Source of the DNA: DASYLJ01 sp964404165
Lineage (GTDB): Bacteria; Desulfobacterota; Binatia; DP-6
Length of the DNA stretch: 64,000 nt
Direction: 5' to 3'
Assembly (NCBI GenBank): GCA_964404165.1
Contig: CAYOIZ010000002.1
Location: forward strand, 1-64,000
In this document: one piece after another, positions 1 to 7,968 of the stretch
Layout: each line of letters begins with the position of its first letter
How positions within the stretch are numbered: position 1 is the stretch's first letter
The notes under the pieces: model-generated
The model's database searches: none
Told to the model about the DNA's origin: nothing
What the model saw: the letters and a program-made list of their open reading frames with translations, nothing else
Position numbers and translations under genes: made by a program

Positions 1-191
1 CGGTGACTTTCTTCCCTACGGCGATCACGCGTCGACGGGGCGCGTGCACCGGCCCCTGCCCCGTTTCAGTGATTGCCGCACCTCCACGTGCGGCCTCCAT
101 GCCGATGGCTCCTCGGTGCACGCGCTCCGTGAGGTGCTCGGATGTCGTAGCTGCCGCAGCGAGGGGGGATCGCCTTGGCTGACCGAGCACC
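1..191. other. Non-coding left edge of window
   Basis: I see no convincing gene here. Open frames in this stretch are Arg/Pro-rich and resemble no family, as expected of chance frames in high-GC DNA. The only structure is the inverted repeat at 128-196. The segment lies beyond the 3' end of the minus-strand genes and probably belongs to the same mobile element as the integrase. Confidence 0.4.
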
Positions 192-196
192 TCACG
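128..196. repeat. 14-bp perfect inverted repeat, 41-nt spacer
   Basis: CGTGAGGTGCTCGG at 128-141 is repeated in inverse orientation at 183-196. The right arm covers the stop codon of the small gene at 192-371. There is no T-run on either side, so a classical terminator is unlikely. It could be a recombinase or regulator site of the mobile element. Confidence 0.5.
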
Positions 197-371
197 CATC
201 GCGGGCCTCGCTTTCTTCGATCGCGGAGGCCATGGCCTCGAGGTCGATCGCCAGCGCATTCAGCTGGTTCGTCGCGCGCCACTCGCCGCGATGTAGGCGC
301 GCAATACGCTGGCGGGTGCATGCCGCGGCTCGGCGCAGTCCGAGCACGTAGGCGTCCCGTGCGTCAGCCAC
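192..371 (-). CDS. Small hypothetical protein of the mobile element (59 aa)
   Basis: The GTG start at 371 overlaps the stop of the preceding gene by eight bases (GTGGCTGA), so the two are probably translationally coupled. The product would be a short, mostly helical protein with an acidic tail (ending EESEARDA) and no recognisable domain. Support comes from the overlap and from protein-like composition in this frame; longer versions of the frame are Arg-rich and look like shadow. Function unknown. It is probably cargo or a regulator of the integrative element whose integrase lies at 1087-2040. Confidence 0.45.
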   Translation of the reverse strand: MADARDAYVLGLRRAAACTRQRIARLHRGEWRATNQLNALAIDLEAMASAIEESEARDA

Positions 372-705
372 GGGGCGCCTCCTCCGCTTCCGTTGCGATC
401 GCCACCACCGCCGCCACGTAGGCGTCGATCCGGGTGTAGGGCGCCGTCCCGTCGCGGCCGGCCTCGAGCGCCAACACGGCCTCCGGCGCACACTCGAGCA
501 CGGTGGCGACGGCATGCGCGCGCACCTTCAAGCTGCGGCGGAACGTGCGCAGCAGCGGCCCGCTGACCTTCCGGTCGAACGTGTGCCCCGAGCCCCCGCA
601 CGTCGGGCACTCGCGCTTCGCGTGCGTTCGCACCTGCACGAGCACCTTCGTGGCGCTCGCCCGCACGCTCATTGTCTCCACCGCGCCGCCATCCGTGGCC
701 GCCAC
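364..705 (-). CDS. CXXCXGXG zinc-motif protein with XRE-like helix-turn-helix
   Basis: A 113-residue protein if it starts at the GTG at 705, which has GAGGG upstream. An ATG at 672 with GGAG before it would give 102 residues. Around residues 33-41 it carries CPTCGGSGH, which fits the DnaJ-type CXXCXGXG zinc motif but occurs only once. The following 60 residues (LRTFRRSLKVRAHAVA, then LEAGR, then AYVAAV) match the spacing of a Cro/CI-type helix-turn-helix. I infer a small DNA-binding regulator of the mobile element. A lambda Q-like role is conceivable, since some phage regulators also use such a zinc motif, but I cannot show it. The 59-aa gene at 192-371 follows with overlap. Confidence 0.6.
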   Translation of the reverse strand: MAATDGGAVETMSVRASATKVLVQVRTHAKRECPTCGGSGHTFDRKVSGPLLRTFRRSLKVRAHAVATVLECAPEAVLALEAGRDGTAPYTRIDAYVAAVVAIATEAEEAPRG

Positions 706-1086
706 GCTCCACCCTCGTTTCGTGTTGTGAGCTTTATCTACAGTCGTTTAGGTAGCGCAAATGCTCTCTTGCCGGGATCAACGGCGTTCGCTATTCGTGG
801 CGCGCCACGAACGACGGCGCCGAGCCAGGGAGGTGACGCGCGAAGGAGCCTCGATGCTGCGCCCTCCCACACCTCCCGCCCGGCCGTGCCCGGTGACACC
901 TGGACGATGGCCGTTCAGCCCCGCCCCGCGACCGCTCAGCCGCGATCGGTGCCGGCCGCGACAGCGGCTGACCGAAAGCGACCCCAACCGCGCATCTGCT
1001 GTGCGGGATGCGCTTGGCAGTCCAACTAGCGCCGGATATCCCACCGACCCACCAGCTACATCGGAATCTAGGCCGGGAGGTTCTCG
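706..1086. other. Intergenic region upstream of divergent mobile-element genes
   Basis: This 381-base stretch separates the minus-strand regulator from the plus-strand integrase. I find no convincing gene. Bases 715-765 are less GC-rich than the surroundings and probably hold the promoter of the minus-strand gene. A ribosome binding site GGGAGG at 1075-1080 serves the integrase. No tRNA-like fragment or obvious attachment core was recognised. Confidence 0.4.
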
Positions 1087-2040
1087 ATGCTCTTGAGGCA
1101 ATGGGTGCTGCAGCACTGGTACGAAGTGGTCGGGGGCCGGGTCGAATACGAGACGTTCGTCGCCTACGAAACGGCGATGCGCCTGCACATCCTGCCGGCA
1201 CTCGGTGACCGCGAAGTGCGAACGCTGCGCCGGCTCGAAATCCGCCAATACGTCATCGGCGAGCTGAAGACGCGCGGGCACTGCAGCGTGCGCAACGACT
1301 TGAGCGTGCTCGGCATCGCCCTGGAGGACGCCATCGAGCACGAACTGCTGCCGACCAACCCAGCGCGCGGGGCCGGCAAGCGCCTGTTCCCCGCCGCCAA
1401 GAAGACGCGGCGGCGCCCCCTGGAGAATCCCCAGCTCAAGGCGCTCCTCGGCTGCGCGGAATCCATCTGGCCGGGCTTCTTCGAGTGGATGGCGTTCCTC
1501 GTGCTGACCGGCCTGCGCCTCGGCGAAGCGCTCGGCGTCGCCTGGACGGACATCGACATGGAGGACAAGCGGATGCTCGTCGCGCGACAGTGGCGCGGGC
1601 GCGGGAGAATGAAAGATCCGAAGGGCGGCGTGGCCGCGACGATCGACATTCCCGACGAGCTGGTCGACATCCTGCGCCGGCGTCGGGAGCGCGAGCCGCT
1701 CACCACCTACGTCTTCGAGAACCGCAGGCGACGGCAGCCCTTCTCCCACAGCTACTTCGCGCGCCTCATGCAGTGGTCCGTGCAGCGCGCCGGGATCATC
1801 GGGCGCTACTCGTGCCACTCGCTGCGGCACACCTACGGAACGCGGCTCCTGGCCTGCGCGCCGACCGAATACACCCAGAGCCAGATGCGACACGCCTCCA
1901 TCCAGGTGACGGTCGATAGCTATGGGTCGTACCGCGAGCATCGGAACCTGCCGGCGATCAACGAGATGGCGCGACGCACGGTCGCGAAGGCATGGCCCGC
2001 CGCGGCGAGCTCGCTTCCCGATGTGAGGAAGATCGGCTAG
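1087..2040 (+). CDS. Tyrosine-recombinase integrase
   Basis: A 317-residue site-specific recombinase that would integrate or excise a mobile element by a covalent 3'-phosphotyrosine intermediate. The first 105 residues form the SAM-like core-binding part. The catalytic domain shows Arg144 (TGLRLGEAL), a probable beta-hairpin Lys near 179 (PKGG), HSLRHTY (His244, Arg247), His269 (MRHAS) and nucleophile Tyr279 (VDSYG). All expected catalytic positions are present, so it may be active. It lacks a separate arm-binding domain, and the box-III region reads MRHAS where LGH is common. The start at 1087 follows GGGAGG by six bases. The stop directly abuts the TTG of the next gene, placing the element boundary nearby. 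Confidence 0.9.
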   Translation: MLLRQWVLQHWYEVVGGRVEYETFVAYETAMRLHILPALGDREVRTLRRLEIRQYVIGELKTRGHCSVRNDLSVLGIALEDAIEHELLPTNPARGAGKRLFPAAKKTRRRPLENPQLKALLGCAESIWPGFFEWMAFLVLTGLRLGEALGVAWTDIDMEDKRMLVARQWRGRGRMKDPKGGVAATIDIPDELVDILRRRREREPLTTYVFENRRRRQPFSHSYFARLMQWSVQRAGIIGRYSCHSLRHTYGTRLLACAPTEYTQSQMRHASIQVTVDSYGSYREHRNLPAINEMARRTVAKAWPAAASSLPDVRKIG

Positions 2041-3576
2041 TTGAGCCCGATCGGGAAACAGAACAAACATTTCGCTCGATTTGCGCTGCAGAGTCTGCTC
2101 TGCGGCGCGCTCGCCGGCTGCCACGGCGCACCGGTCCCACCCGACGGGCTGGTGGTGGCGCTCGACGCCGAGCCGCAGACGGTCGACCCGCGGTTCGCGA
2201 CCGACGCCACGGCCAGCCGGATCAGCGACCTGGTTCACGTGGGCCTCACCCGTAGCGATGCGTCGGGGCGACGCGTCCCGTCCCTGGCCTCGTCCTGGCG
2301 GTTCGCCGACCCCACCACGCTGATCTTCACGCTCCGCCCCGACCTGCGCTTCGCCGACGGCACGCCGGTGCGCGCCGGCGACGTCGTCGCCACCTACGAG
2401 GCGGTGATGGATCCGGCCCTCGGCTCGCCGAAGCGCGCCGGCCTCGACATGCTCGCCAGCGTGACGGCACCGGACGACGGCACCGTGGTCATGCGGCTGC
2501 GGGCTCCGTTCGCGCCCTTCCTCGATGCCACGGGACTCGGCGTCGTGCCCGCGGGCCGTGCCCGCGACCCGAGCGAGATCCGCGAGGGGGCCGGACCGTT
2601 CCGTGTCGTGCGGGTCGACCGCGGCGAGCGCGTCGTCCTCGCTCCGAACCCGGCCTGGCCCGTGCCCGCGACCATCGACCCCCTCGAGTTCCGGGTCGTG
2701 CCCGACCCCCTCGTCCGTCTCCTCGAGCTGCGTCGCGGCGGCGTCCAGCTGGCCCAGGACACGCCGGAGCCCGAGCTGCTGGAATGGTTGCGCGCCGTCC
2801 CGGGCCTGCGGGTCCGGCAACAGCCCGGCACCAGCTTCGCCTACCTGGCGCTCAACCTGCGCGATCCCCGGCTCGCGAAACGTCGCGTCCGGGAAGCGAT
2901 CGCGCTGGCGCTCGATCGTGATCGCCTGCTGCGTGCCGTCCTCGGCGACATGGCTCGTCCCGCCAGCGGGCTGCTCGCGCCCGAGCACTGGGCCTTCGTC
3001 GCGGTCCCGACGACGCCGTACGATCCGGCGCGCGCGCGACGGCTGCTCGACCGCGCCGGCTTCCGCGATCCCGACGGCGCGGGTCCGGCACCACGGTTCC
3101 GCCTGCTCTACAAGACGTCGAGCGTGCCCGCGCGACGCCGGCTCGCCGAGGCCCTGCAGGCACAGCTCGCCGACGTCGGCATCGCGCTCGACGTGCGCAC
3201 CTACGAGTGGGGCACCGTCTACGCCGACGTGCGCGCCGGACGCTTCGAGATCGCGGCGATGGCGTGGGTGGGCGTCGGCGATCCCGACCTGTTCTACCTG
3301 ACGCTGCATTCGACGATGACGCCACCCGCGGGCTACAACCGCGGCCATTACGCGAGCACGGTGATGGATCGGCTGGTGGAACAGGGCCGGCGGGCGCTCG
3401 ACGTCGACACCCGGCGGCGCATCTACGCGCGTGTGCAGCGCCGTGCGGCGCGCGACCTGCCGATGATCCCACTGTGGTGGGAGGATCGCGTCGTCATCGA
3501 GAGCACGCGACTCGTCGACTTCGAGCCGCAGCCGAGCGGCGACCTGCTCGGCCTCGCGACGGCGCGGGTCGAGTGA
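2041..3576 (+). CDS. ABC transporter solute-binding lipoprotein (SBP_bac_5, dipeptide/oligopeptide type)
   Basis: A 511-residue extracytoplasmic binding protein of the DppA/OppA/NikA family, which delivers peptides, nickel or similar solutes to a cognate ABC permease. The N-terminus has a short hydrophobic stretch ending in LAGC, a lipobox, so it should be a lipoprotein. Family features include the early VDPRFATD segment, FTLRPDLRFADGTPVRAGDV near residues 95-115 and a C-terminal IPLWWEDRV region. The only sensible start is a TTG that touches the integrase stop codon with no gap, and a small imperfect hairpin (2031-2053) spans the junction. The original 5' end may have been altered by element insertion. 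The permease genes follow with overlaps. Confidence 0.85.
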   Translation: MSPIGKQNKHFARFALQSLLCGALAGCHGAPVPPDGLVVALDAEPQTVDPRFATDATASRISDLVHVGLTRSDASGRRVPSLASSWRFADPTTLIFTLRPDLRFADGTPVRAGDVVATYEAVMDPALGSPKRAGLDMLASVTAPDDGTVVMRLRAPFAPFLDATGLGVVPAGRARDPSEIREGAGPFRVVRVDRGERVVLAPNPAWPVPATIDPLEFRVVPDPLVRLLELRRGGVQLAQDTPEPELLEWLRAVPGLRVRQQPGTSFAYLALNLRDPRLAKRRVREAIALALDRDRLLRAVLGDMARPASGLLAPEHWAFVAVPTTPYDPARARRLLDRAGFRDPDGAGPAPRFRLLYKTSSVPARRRLAEALQAQLADVGIALDVRTYEWGTVYADVRAGRFEIAAMAWVGVGDPDLFYLTLHSTMTPPAGYNRGHYASTVMDRLVEQGRRALDVDTRRRIYARVQRRAARDLPMIPLWWEDRVVIESTRLVDFEPQPSGDLLGLATARVE

Positions 3577-4487
3577 TGCGCCGGCGCCTGCTGCTCCTGC
3601 TGCCGACGCTGCTCGGCGTCGTCGTGCTGGTGTTCGCGTTCCTGCATCTCGTCCCCGGCGATCCGGTGGAGATCATGCTCGGCGAATCGGCCGCGCCGGC
3701 GGACGTCACGGCGCTCCGCCAGAGCCTCGGCCTCGACCGGCCCCTCCCCGAGCAGCTCCTGGGCTTCCTCGGTCGTGCCGTCCGCGGCGATCTCGGCTGG
3801 TCGCTCGCGTTTCGCGCGCCGGTGACCGACGTGATCGGCGCGCGCTGGCCGGCGACGCTCGAGCTCGCCGGTGCGGCGTTCATGCTCGCGCTGGCGTTCG
3901 CCATTCCGCTCGGCACCATCGCGGCGGTGCTGGAGGGCACGCTCGTCGATCGCGCCGCGCGCCTCGTCAGCCTGATCGGGGTGTGCGTGCCGAGCGTCTG
4001 GATGGGCCCGCTGCTGATCCTCGTCTTCTCGATGCAGCTCGGGTGGCTGCCGGTGTCGGGCCGTGGCGGCGTCGCGCATCTGGTGCTGCCGGCGGTCACG
4101 CTGGCGCTCGGCATGGCGGGCATCCTGGTGCGTCTCACGCGCGCCAGCATGCGCGAGGCGCTGCGCGGCGACTACGTCCGCACCGCGCGCGCGAAGGGCG
4201 CGTCACCGTGGCGGGTAGTGGTGCGGCACGCGCTTCGCAACGCACTCCTCCCCGTCACCACGGTCGCCGGCATCCAGGCAGGCGCGTTGCTGGCGGGTGC
4301 GATCGTCACCGAGACGATCTTCGCCTGGCCGGGGCTCGGGCGCCTCATGATCCAGGCCATCGGCGCGCGCGACTATCCGCTCGTGCAGGGATGCGTGCTG
4401 GTGATCGGCGCGACCTACGTCCTCGTCAACGCCCTCACCGACGTCGTTCTGGCCGCCCTCGACCCCCGTCTGCGCGATGCCGCGTAG
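3576..4487 (+). CDS. ABC transporter permease, DppB/OppB family
   Basis: A 303-residue inner-membrane permease, first of the pair that forms the channel for the binding protein at 2041-3576. The start ATG at 3576 overlaps the previous stop (TGATG). A GTG one codon earlier is possible. The N-terminal membrane segment leads to HLVPGDPVEIMLGE, a hallmark of DppB-type permeases. The EAA loop, which contacts the ATPase, is visible as LRGDYVRTARAKGAS, and the C-terminus has the ETIFAWPGLGRL motif. About six membrane segments are expected. No ATPase gene accompanies it, so an ATPase must be encoded elsewhere if the importer works. Confidence 0.9.
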   Translation: MRRRLLLLLPTLLGVVVLVFAFLHLVPGDPVEIMLGESAAPADVTALRQSLGLDRPLPEQLLGFLGRAVRGDLGWSLAFRAPVTDVIGARWPATLELAGAAFMLALAFAIPLGTIAAVLEGTLVDRAARLVSLIGVCVPSVWMGPLLILVFSMQLGWLPVSGRGGVAHLVLPAVTLALGMAGILVRLTRASMREALRGDYVRTARAKGASPWRVVVRHALRNALLPVTTVAGIQAGALLAGAIVTETIFAWPGLGRLMIQAIGARDYPLVQGCVLVIGATYVLVNALTDVVLAALDPRLRDAA

Positions 4488-5295
4488 ACGCGCCGGCCTC
4501 GGCGCCGTCACCGTGGGCGGCGCCATCGTCCTGCTGGTGGCGCTGCTCGGCGCGGCGGCGCCGCTGGTGACGTCGGCCAGCCCGTACACCACCGATCTCG
4601 ACGCGCGTCTCGCCCCGCCCGACCACGCGCATCCGCTCGGACAGGACGCGCTCGGGCGTGACGTCCTCGCACGCCTGCTGCGCGGGGCCCGCATCTCGCT
4701 CGGCACCGGGATCGCCATCACGGCGATCTCGCTGCTGGTCGGCGTCCTGCTCGGCGCGGCGGCCGGCTTCGCCGGCGGCTGGCTCGACGAGGCGCTCGCG
4801 CGCGTGATCGACGTCCTGCTGGCGTTCCCCGGCCTGCTGCTCGCCATCGCGCTCGCCGCCGTCCTCGGCCCGAGCCTGCCGAACGTCGTACTGGCCCTCA
4901 GCCTGCTCGGATGGACCGGCTACGCGCGGCTCGCCCGCGCGCAGGTGGCCGCGCTGCGCCAGCGCGAGTTCACGCAGGCGGCCCGTGCGCTCGGCGCCAC
5001 ACCGTCGCGCATCATCGGCCGCCATCTGCTCCCCCTGGCCGCACCGGCGATCGTCGTGCAGGCGACGTTCGGTCTCTCGAGCGCGATCCTCGCCGAGGCG
5101 AGCCTCTCGTTCCTCGGCCTCGGCGCGCCGCCGCCACTCCCGTCGTGGGGCAGCATGCTCGACGAGGGCCGGCAGTTCATGCTCGTCGCCCCGCATCTCG
5201 TCATCGTCCCGGGCCTGGCCCTGGTGGGCATCGTCCTGGCGCTCCAACTCCTCGGCGACGGCCTCCAGCAGCTCCTCGACACGCGTCAGCGCTAG
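4477..5295 (+). CDS. ABC transporter permease, DppC/OppC family
   Basis: A 272-residue inner-membrane permease that pairs with the DppB-like protein. It overlaps that gene by 11 bases. Family signatures are HPLGQDALGRDVLARLL near residue 50, the EAA loop around QREFTQAARALGATPSRI, and the LSFLGLGAPPPLPSWG segment. Its stop codon shares bases with the stop of the convergent mutM gene (CTAG at 5292-5295). The usual DppD and DppF ATPase genes are absent because a convergent operon begins here. Confidence 0.9.
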   Translation: MPRRRAGLGAVTVGGAIVLLVALLGAAAPLVTSASPYTTDLDARLAPPDHAHPLGQDALGRDVLARLLRGARISLGTGIAITAISLLVGVLLGAAAGFAGGWLDEALARVIDVLLAFPGLLLAIALAAVLGPSLPNVVLALSLLGWTGYARLARAQVAALRQREFTQAARALGATPSRIIGRHLLPLAAPAIVVQATFGLSSAILAEASLSFLGLGAPPPLPSWGSMLDEGRQFMLVAPHLVIVPGLALVGIVLALQLLGDGLQQLLDTRQR

Positions 5296-6104
5296 CGCTG
5301 GCAGGTCGCGCACCAGAAGGTCGAGCGGCCGGTGACGACCACGGCGCGGATCGGTGCGCCGCAGCGGCGACACGGCTCGCCCGCGCGACCGTAGACCTGG
5401 TGGTGGTCCTGGTAGGAGCCGAAGCCGTCGAAGCCGTCGCGGTAGTCGGAGATCGACGACCCGCCGCGGGCGATCGCGTCCGCGAGCACCGCCCGCGTCG
5501 CGGTCAGGAGCGCGTCGCAGTCGACGGCGCGCAGGCGCCCCGCCGCGCGCCGCGGTCGGATGCCGGCGCGGAAGAGGATCTCGCTGACGTAGATGTTGCC
5601 GAGTCCCGCCACCAGACGCTGGTCCATCAGCAACGCCTTCACCGACGTGCGCCGGCGCCGCGACACGGCGAACAGGTGCACCGCGGTGAGCTCGTCCGAC
5701 AGCGCGTCGACGCCGCCCACCGTCTCGGCCGCGACCGCCGTCGCATCGATGACGGCGAGCCGACCGAAGCGGCGCGGGTCGTTGTAGGTGACGAGCCGAT
5801 CGTCGTCGAGGCGGACGACGACGTGATCGTGGGGGCGATCGGGTCGCGTCGACGGGCCGAGCGTCAGCCGGCCGCTCATGCCGAGATGCACGAGCCAGAG
5901 GCGGCCGTCGTCGAGCTCCGTCAGCATGAACTTGCCGTGACGGCGCAGCGTCTGGATGCGACGGCCCGCGAGCGTCGTCGCGAAGTCGGTGGCGATCGGC
6001 GTGCGCAGCCGGCCGTCGCGCACGAGCACGCTCGCGATGCGGCGCGTGGTGAGCTCGGGCGCGAGCCCGCGCACGATGGTTTCGACCTCGGGCAGCTCGG
6101 GCAC
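5292..6104 (-). CDS. mutM: Formamidopyrimidine-DNA glycosylase (Fpg/MutM)
   Basis: A base-excision repair enzyme that removes 8-oxoguanine and formamidopyrimidines and nicks the abasic site. The enzyme needs Pro as residue 2, exposed after Met removal, as catalytic nucleophile. The reading frame opens with two consecutive GTG codons (6107 and 6104) before PELPEVETIVRGL. Only the second gives Met-Pro-Glu, so I choose 6104. The RHGKFML segment supplies the conserved Lys. The C-terminus carries the zinc finger CRRCGAPIR...CATC with four Cys. The 270-residue length is normal. It follows rsmA by three bases and is the last gene of the minus-strand run from DUF1844. Confidence 0.95.
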   Translation of the reverse strand: MPELPEVETIVRGLAPELTTRRIASVLVRDGRLRTPIATDFATTLAGRRIQTLRRHGKFMLTELDDGRLWLVHLGMSGRLTLGPSTRPDRPHDHVVVRLDDDRLVTYNDPRRFGRLAVIDATAVAAETVGGVDALSDELTAVHLFAVSRRRRTSVKALLMDQRLVAGLGNIYVSEILFRAGIRPRRAAGRLRAVDCDALLTATRAVLADAIARGGSSISDYRDGFDGFGSYQDHHQVYGRAGEPCRRCGAPIRAVVVTGRSTFWCATCQR

Positions 6105-6107
6105 CAC

Positions 6108-6944
6108 TCACCCCGGATCGATCGCGCGCGACAGGCGCGCGAAGTCGTCGAGCGAGAGCGTCTCCGCGCGCGCACGCGGGTCGATGCCTGCACTGCCGAG
6201 GACGGCCTCGACGTCGACCCCCCGTGCCTCGGCCTCGGCGGCGAGCGCGTTGCGCAGCATCTTGCGCCGCTGTCCGAAGGCGCCGCGCACGACCGCGCGA
6301 TAGGTGTCGACCGACCCGATGTCGGCGAGCGGCGCCGCCCGCCAGTGCACCACCACGACGGCCGATTCGACCGCGGGCGGTGGCAGGAAGCTCCGGCGCG
6401 AGACGCCGAAGGCGACACGGATCTCGGCGAAGGTCTGCAGCATCACGGCCAGGATACCCCAGTCCTTCGATCCGGGTCGCGACGTCATCCGCACCGCCAC
6501 CTCGCGCTGCAGCATGACCACCGCCCGCGGGAAGCGCGCGCGCAGCTCGAGCAGACGGAAGAGGATCGGCGTGGAGATGTTGTACGGCAGGTTGCCCACG
6601 ACCGTGACGTCGTCCTCGGGCACGAGCGCGTCGAGCCCGAGCTCGAGGACGTCGCCTTCGAGCACGGTGACGTGCGGCGTGGCGGCGTGCCGCTCGACCA
6701 GGCGCGCCGCGAGCGCGCGATCGATCTCGACCAGGTAGAGCCGTCCCGCGCGCGCGGCGAGCGTATCGGTGAGGGCACCGAGCCCGGGCCCGATCTCGAG
6801 CACCGTCGACGTCGGCCCGACGGCGGCCGCATCGACGATGCGCTGCACGACGCCCCGATCGCAGAGGAAGTGCTGCCCGAACCGTCGTCGCGGGTGCAGC
6901 CCCGCCGCGGCGAGCGCCTCGCGCGCCTCGCGGCGCGCTCCCAT
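6108..6944 (-). CDS. rsmA: 16S rRNA dimethyladenosine transferase RsmA (KsgA)
   Basis: A SAM-dependent enzyme that dimethylates two adjacent adenosines in the 3' terminal loop of 16S rRNA during 30S maturation. The 278-residue protein shows the family opening RRRFGQHFLCDRGVVQRI, the SAM motif VLEIGPGLGALT near residue 48 and the catalytic NLPYNISTPI motif near residue 118. It overlaps tsaD by one base (TGATG) and is followed by mutM. In many genomes ksgA lies close to other housekeeping and repair genes, as here. Confidence 0.95.
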   Translation of the reverse strand: MGARREAREALAAAGLHPRRRFGQHFLCDRGVVQRIVDAAAVGPTSTVLEIGPGLGALTDTLAARAGRLYLVEIDRALAARLVERHAATPHVTVLEGDVLELGLDALVPEDDVTVVGNLPYNISTPILFRLLELRARFPRAVVMLQREVAVRMTSRPGSKDWGILAVMLQTFAEIRVAFGVSRRSFLPPPAVESAVVVVHWRAAPLADIGSVDTYRAVVRGAFGQRRKMLRNALAAEAEARGVDVEAVLGSAGIDPRARAETLSLDDFARLSRAIDPG

Positions 6945-7963
6945 CAGGGCACCCAGGGCGTGCCGAACGGCAGCGCTGCTTCGGCCTCGATGCCGAGCCC
7001 GTCGTCGTCACCCGCGGCGAGACGCGGCCACCCGGCCATGGCGATCATGGCGGCATTGTCGGTGCAGAGCGCCGGGCGTGGCACGATGACCTCGACGCCG
7101 CGCGTGTCGCCGAGCGCCTTCATGCGCTCGCGCAGCCGCGCGTTGGCGGACACGCCACCGGACACGACGAGGCGTTCGACGCCGGTGGCGTCCAGCGCCT
7201 CCGCCGTCGTGTCGACCAGCATGTCGACGAGTGCCTCCTGCACGCTGGCCGCGATGTCGGGCACCTGCTCGGGCGTCGGCGGCTGGTCGCGCACGTACTG
7301 CCAGACCGCGGTCTTGAAGCCACTGAAGCTCAGGTCGAAGCGGCTGCGCTTCAGGCGGGCGCGCGGGAAGCGGATGGCCGACGGGTTTCCGTCGCGTGCG
7401 ACGCGCTGGATGGCGGGCCCGCCCGGATAGCCGAGGCCGAGCATCTTGGCCACCTTGTCGAACGCCTCGCCGACGGCGTCGTCGCGCGTCGTGCCGAGGC
7501 AGGCGTAGTCGCCACGTGCGCGGGCGAGGTAGAGCCCCGAATGCCCGCCCGACACGATCAGCGCCAGGAACGGGAACGGCACCGGCTCGTCGACGGGGCG
7601 ATCGAGATTCGCGGCCAGCAGATGGCCTTCGAGATGATGGACGCCGACCAGCGGCAGCCCGCGCTGCAGCGCGATGCCCTTGGCCGTCGCCAGCCCGACC
7701 AGGATGGAGCCGATCAGGCCGGGGCCGCGCGTCACCGCGATGCCGTCGACGTCGTCGAGGCCGATGCCGGCGCGGTCGAGCGCGCCGTGGATGACGGCGA
7801 GCATGTTGCGGACGTGGTGCCGGGACGCCAGCTCCGGCACGACGCCGCCGTACGGGCCATGGACGGCGTCCTGCGACGAGACGACGGATGCGACGAGGCG
7901 GCCGTCCCGAAGGACGGCCGCCGCCGAATCGTCACACGAGCTCTCGACGCCGAGGACGATCAC
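6944..7963 (-). CDS. tsaD: tRNA N6-threonylcarbamoyladenosine biosynthesis protein TsaD
   Basis: The catalytic subunit of the TsaBDE system, which transfers the threonylcarbamoyl group to A37 of ANN-decoding tRNAs. The 339-residue protein shows the ASKHA-fold start MIVLGVESSCDDSAAAVL, the metal-binding HHLEGHLLA motif near residue 115, the substrate-loop SGGHSGLYL and the late SGGVSANARLRER motif. All are typical of bacterial TsaD. It starts at 7963, five bases after the degP stop, and shares one base with rsmA. Confidence 0.95.
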   Translation of the reverse strand: MIVLGVESSCDDSAAAVLRDGRLVASVVSSQDAVHGPYGGVVPELASRHHVRNMLAVIHGALDRAGIGLDDVDGIAVTRGPGLIGSILVGLATAKGIALQRGLPLVGVHHLEGHLLAANLDRPVDEPVPFPFLALIVSGGHSGLYLARARGDYACLGTTRDDAVGEAFDKVAKMLGLGYPGGPAIQRVARDGNPSAIRFPRARLKRSRFDLSFSGFKTAVWQYVRDQPPTPEQVPDIAASVQEALVDMLVDTTAEALDATGVERLVVSGGVSANARLRERMKALGDTRGVEVIVPRPALCTDNAAMIAMAGWPRLAAGDDDGLGIEAEAALPFGTPWVP

Positions 7964-7968
7964 ATCGT

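Noticed and set aside
128..196. Inverted repeat as terminator of the mobile-element genes
   Set aside because: The spacer is 41 bases and no T-run follows on either strand, so it is listed only as a repeat.
778..3348. 856-residue minus-strand open frame opposite the integrase and binding-protein genes
   Set aside because: Low-complexity Arg/Gly/His-rich sequence without motifs, antisense to two clear genes; typical of high-GC shadow frames.
4435..7011. 858-residue minus-strand open frame across dppC, mutM and rsmA
   Set aside because: It is the wrong frame of real minus-strand genes joined to antisense of the permease; composition is Arg/Ala-rich and no domain is visible.
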